Shown here in pieces: positions 56,640 through 64,000 of a stretch of 64,000 nt of DNA. A model generated the notes under the pieces. It did not search any database, was not told the DNA's origin, and saw only the letters and a program-made list of their open reading frames with translations. The position numbers were made by a program, and so were the translations under genes. How positions within the stretch are numbered: the first letter of the stretch is position 1; every line of letters begins with the position of its first letter. This DNA comes from Odiellus spinosus (lineage: Eukaryota > Arthropoda > Arachnida > Opiliones > Phalangiidae): assembly GCA_963920705.1 (NCBI GenBank), contig OY987232.1:8186200-8250199 (forward strand), read 5' to 3'.

Positions 56640-57130
56640 AAATTTTCACAAGAAGTCACTGCTTAATTTTTTCAATAATATTTATTGAACTTTAAAACAA
56701 CGTTTCGGAGCTATAACTCCATCATCAGGTCTAATGATATTAATACTAAAATAGGTTTTTTTTCCTATTAAAACGATTGTAAAAAACACATTTTATCTAC
56801 TATGCAGATAATAATTACATATATTTATTATTAATAGTTTTCTTTTTTTCCTTTCCAAATCCTTTAATCGTTAGACCTTCTTCTAAATTCATATTTCCTA
56901 TTCTTTCTATCATTAGACTTTCCCTTATCTTTCTCTTCCAATAATATTTCTCTATATTCAAAACTTTAAAACCATTCCAATCCGTTTCATGTTTCACTTT
57001 GTTTTTTAAATGCACAGCTATTCCATTTTTTCATCCAATTTCTTGACTGCATACTAATGTTCCTTCCTTCTTTCTTTGAATTTTCTCTTTGTTTCCCCTA
57101 AATATTTGTGTTCGCAATTACAATTCACCT
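56640..57130 (-). pseudogene. Penelope-like element: GIY-YIG remnant and 3' end
   Basis: The - strand gives CNCEHKYLGETKRKFKERRK (part of a GIY-YIG nuclease, near 57105), AVKKLDEKM, then HETDWNGFKVLNIEKYYWKR (57015-56815), the usual C-terminal tail. Downstream is the 3' UTR with TGATGGAGTTATAGCTCCGAAACG (an inverted GGAGTTATAGCTCC core near 56715), typical of Penelope-like elements. Frame breaks separate the pieces. The reverse transcriptase is absent. Confidence 0.7.
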
Positions 57131-57245
57131 CTTAAACCACACTTCTCTTGTTCTCATCTAAGATTTTTTCTGACCTTTTAACCTCGCCCCAATATACGAT
57201 TTTCTTCCCTAGTGTGTCTATGCCCTTACTGAGAGCAAATCGGTA
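57131..57245. other. Short spacer
   Basis: Nothing supported between the Penelope-like remnant and the next word track. Confidence 0.4.
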
Positions 57246-57302
57246 TATTCCTATTGCGCCGAATCCAATTAGACCGAATTCCTATTGGACCGAATTCCGC
57301 CA
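57246..57302. repeat. ACCGAAT-type word track (short)
   Basis: GACCGAATTCCTATTGGACC and neighbouring words, as in the longer tracks. Confidence 0.65.
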
Positions 57303-57379
57303 AAGTTTTTGATGAAATTAGCCAAACGGCGGGTTTGCTATTCTTTTAAACGACCAACACGATATAAGTATTATTATAA

Positions 57380-57940
57380 CCTTTATCTAAACTCGAATTT
57401 CATCAGAGACCGTAATGTATTTTCGAATGGACCCGCGGCGCTTGATAACTGGAATTGTCTTCATCGTATTCCTCTTCCCACCGCCCACTGAATTCTAATT
57501 AATACATACAAAGGTACTTTGACAAAATTTAATAAGACTTCTTTCGGGTTCAAAAGTTTCTCTAGTTAAACACAGATTATATAAGGAAATATTGATAAGG
57601 TATATGAAGTAGTAGAAAGTAAGGTGCCTAAATGGGTTACAAAAGGATGAAAACCTAAACTTAGCCGAGCTTTATTAATTGCTTCAAAAACATAAACAAA
57701 AATTTCATTTCTTAAACAGTAGAATGGTAAGGAATATCCATTGAATTCGAGAAAGTAAAGTTTTTATCGAGAATGAGTGCTTCTCTTGGTTAAACAAAGA
57801 TTTCAATTATTAAGGATTAATAAGGTATCAGAAGTAATAGAGAGAAAGGTGCCTGAATGGGTTACGAAAAGGTTATAACATAAACCTAGCCGAGCTTTAT
57901 TAAGTAGCTCTTAATTGATAAACAGTAAGCTTTTTTATTA
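57380..57940. repeat. Family B repeat, second long copy
   Basis: GGACCCGCGGCGCTTGATAA (57429) to AACAGTAAGC (57930). Collinear with 26500-26769 and with 43090-43560. Confidence 0.75.
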
Positions 57941-60900
57941 CACTGATCGTGTCTGTCTGTGTGTCTGTCTGTCTGTCTGTGTGTCACTTCCTGTGTAACC
58001 GGATATCACGTGACCTAGCTCTTAAAGCCAAAAAGTCTAGAGACGTAATCATACCAGCTTATCGTTCAATCCCGTACAACGGAATTACCTCCTTTAAGCG
58101 TGGTTGCCACATTGATATGCTTCAGGTGTCTTGTGATTACGTGCAACAGGACGTCTCCCATTGTATGTTATCGCCTTCCACCATCCACATTACGGTCGAA
58201 CCCCGATGCTTGACAGTTGAAGGCGATTATAGCCAATGAGACGTCTCACACTGTTATAATCACCTCCGACCATCCACGCACCAAGGTCCAACCTCCAGTT
58301 TCTGATCTCAGCGGGTCATACTAGCGAGGCGTCCCTAATATGATCCAAATCAACCATTGAAACCATCCACTCTCCCCCTCTACGGGTCAAGGGTTACGTT
58401 CGCATCTACACTGAGCGCCAGGTGTATTTACTACCTCCCGACATTGACAAGGGGGTGTGTTCCCCTTTGTTTTCAGCTTTAAGTTGCAGATAACTGTTAA
58501 GGTATTCGAAACGCTTATATATAGTATTAAAAATAGTATAACTCAAATTTGCCATATGCCATCACATCTTTAGTGAATTGAAACGGATTATTCATTTAAA
58601 TTGTAATTTAAAAATATTTAAATTGTTTAACGTAGTCTAATTTAAAATTTCGCTGAAATTTAAATGTAATATAAAAGAAAGTTTCGAAGATATTTAAGAT
58701 TTTAGGCAAAAAAGTTAAGTTAATTGAGGTGCGTTTACACGAAAATGAAGGCGCGTTCACACGGGTATCCATGATATAGATATGAATATTATAAGAATAT
58801 TGGAATTTAATTTTCCCATTTCGGCTAAATATTGCTAGTTAATTAAGGTGCGTTTACACGAAGATAAAGGCGCGTTCACACGCCAATAAGAATATTGGAA
58901 TTCAATTTTCCCATTTCGGCTAAATATTGCGAATGGAAACATTTAACTTGGCTATCTTAAGAATATTAAATGGTGCATTTATCACGTCATCAAATTCAAA
59001 CTGAGAGTATCTGTATTCGAAAAAATGTATCTAAGATTACAAAGATCGAGAAAACATATGAGAGAACCCGTACGTTAAGCTATCTTTAAAAGAACTGATG
59101 ACCTTAGCATTAAAGAAGGTACGAATGTCTAATATAAATCAGTGCGTATTTTAAAATGCCTGTTTAGCGGAATAACTACATTCAAGCAAAGGAGGCTTAT
59201 TTTCAATACTCCTAAAATCAAGTTCGCAAGCATGCCAGAATGTGTAGCTCACGAGTATAGTGCTAAATTTAAAGTCGATAAACCACTTCTCTCACGCGAA
59301 AAATCAAACGAATTTTGATCATCTTGCGAAAACAAGCTTTATATTTTGGAAAAAAACGGAATTTTCTCGATAACTTGCACACAGTTGGTTTTAAAAAACA
59401 GTTTATAGCACGCGTTTGCAGTTACATTTTTTCGATTTCTCACGCGTTTTCGAACGTGCCTGGTACAAAAATTTCGCAAATACGTTTCGCGCGGAAATGT
59501 CGCATTTGCGCATGCGCAGATCGAGGCAGAGTAGTTAGACATTTCTACTAATTAACGCGTTAATTTGCCAAAGTCACGAACTTTCTAAAATTAGACGTGC
59601 ATTGAATATGTCGAGAAGTCGCGTGCGCTTAAAATTGAAACCAGCCAAGTACGCGAGGTCCTTGACTGTTGCTACCTATCATATACTTGTTCAAATTTCT
59701 CACGCGTTTTCGAACGTACCTTGTACATAAAATTCGAAAATACGTTTCGCGCGGATATGTCGCGTTTGCGCATGCGCAGATTGAGGCAGAGTAGTTAGAC
59801 ATGTAATTAACGCGGCGCCTTCTTATTATTAATTGCTTCAAAATGGTAAACAAAAATTTTATTTCTTAAACAGTAGAATGATAAGGAATATCCATTGAAT
59901 TCGAGTTAATAGAGAGAAAGTATATTTTATTTTTTACGAATGCTTCTCTTGGCTAAACCAAGATTTCTATAATGAAAGATTGATAAGATATATGAAGTAA
60001 TAGAGAGAAAGGTGGCTGAATGGGTTACGAAAAGGTTAAAACTTAAACCTAGAGAGCTTTATTAAGTGGTTGGTTCTAAATTGATGAACAGAAATTTAAT
60101 TTATTAAACAGTAGATAAGCTATTTTTAATGGTATTTTTTATCGATAACTGGAAATTAGATTCACTGGGTTCTTCTACTCGGGTAGCCCTCTTCAGCCCT
60201 TTAATTTTGACTATCATATTATATCATGAATATCCCATTAAATTGACCTTAAATGAAGGTGCGTTTACACGGGCATCCAAAATAGAAACGACATAAGATC
60301 TAAAGCTGAGGCTGATTGATACAAAATGTTAAAATTATAGTCGGGAAAACTCTCCTTGAACAGAAGTACAGTAGGTTTCCCGTGTTTAAAAAACAACAAT
60401 TTTGAATAAAAAGTGGATATCTGATGTTGAAAAAAATAGGCTTCAGTTTCTCCGCTATAAAACCAAGAAACATTTTCGATAATTTTCATAAGCAAAAGTA
60501 GCCGTGTTCAGTGATCTTCGTTAGCAGATCCGGAGACGAAAAAACGCTATAATAACTTTAGTGAGATAATCAACCAGCGCAGAATGTCATCAACATTTGA
60601 AGTCAACAGAGCAAGAACACGGCTTTCATTTATCACAAGAAAGAGACGACCTGGCTACGAAGAATTGACACTTGCAAGCAGTTAGTGTTTTCGGACTCGA
60701 CTTATGAGATACCTACAGTCAGTAAAAGTTCGACAGTTCTTCATAAGCCTCGTTATTCTAAACATAAAGGAGCTATTCAAGTATAAATATTAACGGTATG
60801 GAAACTAGTCTACATTCAGTCTTTAAGATATTTTTTTTTATCATAGGAGTGGAAACTAACGTCTTGTCAGCCGGTTTGGAAAATAACCTCTCGACCAGCT

Positions 60901-61601
60901 CCATCCTTGGATTCTTCCAATGACTGGGATCTCTCGTATGATAAAATATCAGTAATGGTCGTCAAACAAGAACTTCAGACGAAAACTGTACCGAAAGAAA
61001 TTGCCAATCATCTACCTACAATGGGTTGTAAATGGAACATTCAGTATACAATATTCCTTGGTTTGTCCAAGAGGAACTTGCTACCATATCTTCGTCGTTT
61101 TCATTCCTTGTCTTCCTTGCCATCCCAGACTAAATTCTTCATCTTTATCAAATCAGTGGATTATAAAAGATAATCACACAGTACAACCTATACTCAAGTG
61201 TTAATTTATATTACAAGAACTTGTATTTTACATTTTTACCTATAAAATAAACATTTCAATTGGTGTGTCTATTAAGAAATCTATGCCCTGCCGCATATAA
61301 TTATGGGTAACGCAGGATATTTCATTTGGTGTGTATATTAAGAAGTCTACCACCTGCCACGTATAATTATGGCTAACGCAGGACACTCTTTTGCATTCTC
61401 TGAATCCTTGAGGTTAAGGGAAAATACTTATACTCCGTAACCTAGATGGGAAATAGAGAAGTGTGATTGAAATGCACGCTCTTTCTTGTACTCTTCCACT
61501 ACTCTACATTTCTTTTCATCTTTTATTTTAGGTAAGGTTAGGTTAGGTTATGTTACCTTAACGTCGGGGTCGGGGAGGTTATATTTTGGTTTCCCAACTT
61601 G
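57941..61601 (+). mobile_element. Family A repeat, copy 6 (lacking the hairpin)
   Basis: Starts at CACTGATCGTGTCTGTCTG, just inside where the hairpin would be. It has the CACGTGA block (58005-58330), extra sequence with a tandem duplicate (59436-59545 and 59692-59800), a B run (59825-60240), the coding-like block (60580-61170), two GGGTAACG-type units (61290-61385) and the closing GGTTTCCCAACTTG (61601). At 3.7 kb it is the longest copy. Confidence 0.82.
59436..59800. repeat. Direct duplication, about 110 bp
   Basis: TTTCTCACGCGTTTTCGAACGT, GTTTCGCGCGGA and TTGCGCATGCGCAGAT stand at 59436-59545 and 59692-59800. A looser relative is at 44730-44850. Confidence 0.75.
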
Positions 61602-61605
61602 TTCG

Positions 61606-62859
61606 TTATCGAATGGCAAGGGACATAACTTTATAATAGGTCTCTTGATCTCCCCTTTGCTGGTGCGTAAGGTGACGACTCTTGTGTATCCATCTTGACC
61701 CGGGTATATCTAGATGACTCGTGCTAGGGGCCAACGAGCAGCAGGCTCGATATCGGATTTTACCAGTACCATATCCCCCACTGTGATGTTTCGTTGCGGC
61801 ATCATCCATTTAGGTCGTTGCTTTAATCGGCTGATGTATTCTTGAAGCCACCTTTTATGAACGTGCTTTAACCTTTGGAGTAGTTGTCATCGATTAAGTC
61901 TGTTCGTGGGGATATGGGCTAAATCAGGATCTGGAATAGCTTGTAATGATTCCCCAATTAGGAAATGCGCCGGCGTTAGTACTTCAAGATCCGTTGGATC
62001 GGATGATAATGGCGTGAGAGGCCTTGAATTGAGACATCCTTCTATTTGGCTTACGATTGTCGAGAATTCTTCGTATGTAAGACGGGTTGGGCCAACGACT
62101 CGACGTAGGTGGTATTTGACTGACTTGACCCCCGCTTCCCATAATTCGCCAAAATGAGGAGCGCTTGCCGGGTTAAAATGCCATTTAATGCCTTGAGAAG
62201 ATATGTGATCCGTGACAGCTGCATTGTGCTTCTCGGATTTTGCCAATTGTAGGAACTCTTTGAGCGCTTTGTCTGCTCTAACGAAGTTAGTACCGCAGTC
62301 ACTGTAGATCTCGATCGGTTTTCCTCGTCTCGAAGTAAATCTTCGTAAAGCTGCAATGAAGGCATTTGAAGTCTGAGATGATACAATTTCCAAATGTAAA
62401 GCATGAGTAACAAAACAGACAAAGAGTGCTACATATGCCTTGAAGGTAGTCTTGCTTCTTGGTGTAATTGCGCGTAACAGGAATGGGCCAGCGTAGTCGA
62501 CTCCCGCTCGAGTATACTGCACTCTTGATTTCGGTAAATCGCCGATTAGTTGATTTACGGTTGAAGCTCTGTCTAGTACAAATAACGCATTTGCGTATCT
62601 GGAAACTTATGGCATCTCGGCTTCTCAGGATCCAGTACCTTAGTGATAGAATTCCTTGGACCATCTGAGCTCCAGCGTGGAAATGTTGGACATGAGCTTC
62701 CTGAATGATCATTTCTGTAAGTCGATGATGCCGTGGTAATAGAATTGGACGTTTTCTACAAGTTGCTCTATCGGCATGCTTCAGTCTTCCACCAACTATC
62801 AGAAGTCCGTTAGAATCTAGTTCTGGTCGCAGACACAGCAGTTTGCTTCCTTTGTTCAA
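61606..62859 (-). pseudogene. BEL/Pao integrase and C-terminal tail
   Basis: Integrase joins the cDNA to the genome. The HHCC zinc finger (HVQHFH...CVICTR) is at about 62580-62690. The catalytic core has Asp in GVDYAGPFLL (about 62490-62519), Asp in IYSDCGTNF (about 62290-62315) and Glu in HFGELWEAGVKSVK (about 62120-62160). The tail includes ARWPLARVI and IKRPIIKLCPLPFDNE, the usual end of BEL/Pao pol. A TGA near 61886 replaces an expected Trp, a second stop lies near 61713, and the finger and core are in different frames (overlap 62299-62522). All catalytic residues remain, but the frame is broken. Confidence 0.92.
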
Positions 62860-62864
62860 TAGTG

Positions 62865-63530
62865 CTCCTTCCTTTAATGAATAAATTTCATTCGAGAAAG
62901 ATGAATCCTACGCCAATTTTATTAACGCCTATAGCGCAAATTCCAATTCTTTCGATTGAAGTGGTCCAGTACATTTGGTTATAGTCGTTAGAGGAGTCAT
63001 CTTCTTATGATAATTGAAGAGAGCATTATTGCAGAATCGATAAATCGACGTAATCGAATAAGAGTGGAATATCTTGAAAAGATGGTGTTATCAGCTTTCT
63101 GGACCTTCGCCACTACGATGGTGGCTTTCGGTTTTTCTTCGAGGTTAACATTGCAATATTCTTCGAGGTTTTGAATTGTTTGATCGGCCAACCAAGCTGG
63201 TCCCTTCCACCACAGCTTATGTTTTACTAAATCTGCTACAAGAGTTCCTCTTGATGCTACATCAGCTGGATTTTCTGTTCCGGGTATGTGACCCCATTGA
63301 GACATAGGGATAATTTCTTGAATTCTTGAGACTCTGTTAGCGACGAAGGTTTTCCATCGACTTCGACAAGACTTGATCCAACAAAGTACGATCATGGAAT
63401 CTGTCCAAGCCCTTATTTGACCAAAGGAAAGTCCCAAAGAATCCCGGACGGATTCCATCAGATCGGCAAGCAGTAAAGCACCGCAGAGTTCTAGACGTGG
63501 AATTGTCATCTGCTTGGCGACAGGAGCCAC
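62865..63530 (-). pseudogene. BEL/Pao RNase H second half and linker
   Basis: The 177-residue frame (62997-63530) starts with MTIPRLELCGALLLADL (RNase H Glu) and continues with AWTDSMIVLCWI (Asp), WKTFVANRVSRIQEI and HIPGTENPADVASRGT, all typical of Pao/BEL. Between 62865 and 62996 the linker to the integrase is readable but has two in-frame stops. Confidence 0.9.
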
Positions 63531-63531
63531 C

Positions 63532-63987
63532 TTAGTTTAGGCAGTTATGAGGGATATATGAATGTTCCCAGCCAGGTCCTTCGATCTTATGATACACCAC
63601 TCCGGCGTATGCTTTCTCAGAAGCGTCCGAAAAACCGTGCAGTTCAAGACTGCAGTCGGTCGGCGAAGTGTGTATCCATCGATCCAGGTAGATATTCTGA
63701 ATTTTCTGGATATTTGCTTGAATTTCTTGCCATTGAAGCTGGATGGCCAATGTCGGATATTCGTCCCAGCTAATCTTCTCCTTCCAGACTTGCTGCATGA
63801 GTATCTTTGATCGAATTGTGATCGGTGCGAGCCAACCCATTGGATCGAAAAAGCTTTGAAATCTCAGATAACAGGTTTCTCTTCGTAATATTTGATTGCA
63901 ATTCTGGAACCTTGACTTTAAATAAAAATGTATCGTCTCTAGTATTACAATAAAGACCCAGTGCTTGTACGATTGAATTATCTTCAT
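63532..63987 (-). pseudogene. BEL/Pao RT-RNase H connection
   Basis: 151-residue frame: SFFDPMGWLAPITIRSKILM (the post-palm 'DPxGxLxP' signature of Pao RTs), then WDEYPTLAIQLQW and LELHGFSDASEKAYAGVVY with the first RNase H Asp. A frame change near 63535 separates it from the next block. The Met at the right edge is internal to a longer frame that leaves the window. Confidence 0.9.
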
Positions 63988-64000
63988 CTGCTATGGTTTC

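Larger units (their letters stand above)
61602..64000 (-). mobile_element. BEL/Pao LTR retrotransposon, 3' part of pol (continues past the window)
   Basis: Protein pieces in pol order on the - strand: end of the reverse transcriptase/connection, RNase H, integrase and C-terminal tail. Gag, protease and the main reverse transcriptase motifs would lie beyond 64000. No LTR is seen on the left because a family A end abuts the last pol codons at 61601/61602. Confidence 0.92.

Overview
The window looks like a piece of an insect (at least arthropod) nuclear genome. It is AT-rich, has spliceable introns of about 58-65 nt with GT-AG ends and AATAAA signals, and is packed with arthropod-type mobile elements (Polinton/Maverick, BEL/Pao, mariner, Mutator-like, Penelope-like, non-LTR) and many non-autonomous repeats. 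No intact host gene was recognised. The species cannot be fixed from the sequence alone.

Region 1 (1-8.3 kb) is a decayed Polinton (Maverick). It carries an integrase and an adenain-like protease on the + strand. On the - strand it carries a basic, virion-like protein, the packaging ATPase, a BIR-domain (IAP-like) protein and protein-primed DNA polymerase B. The protease frame is intact and the BIR domain keeps every zinc ligand. The integrase, ATPase and polymerase carry frameshifts, stops or lost catalytic residues. Capsid genes and a matching terminal repeat were not found.

Region 2 (8.3-14.8 kb) holds a non-LTR retrotransposon remnant and then an unusual gene cluster. On the + strand there is an unidentified ORF and a three-exon dUTPase of the retroviral/herpes-like class. 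Converging on it from the - strand are at least two further genes with 58-60 nt introns, not recognised. A 1.9-kb DNA transposon with matching inverted ends sits between the converging genes, 7 bp beyond the dUTPase stop codon. This cluster is the best candidate for an undescribed system, either an endogenous virus-like element or a composite mobile element.

Region 3 (15.7-61.6 kb) is repeat territory. A family with a terminal perfect hairpin (here 'family A', about 2.7-3.7 kb when long) appears six times in both orientations. Between and inside its copies lie long-inverted-repeat elements, palindromes, a 14-bp satellite, a 100-bp tandem array, strings of short repeated words built on ACCGAAT or CCCATTTCGCC, a dimer-like mariner, and Mutator-like and Penelope-like remnants. 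Several insertions can be ordered in time: a 6-kb block of family A sits inside a duplicated segment, and a 294-bp MITE sits inside one of those A copies. The stretch 31.9-36.3 kb is the least repetitive, but no gene could be supported there.

Region 4 (61.6-64.0 kb) is the 3' part of a BEL/Pao retrotransposon pol gene on the - strand (connection/RNase H, integrase, C-terminal tail). It is broken by stops and frameshifts, abutted by a family A end, and runs off the window.
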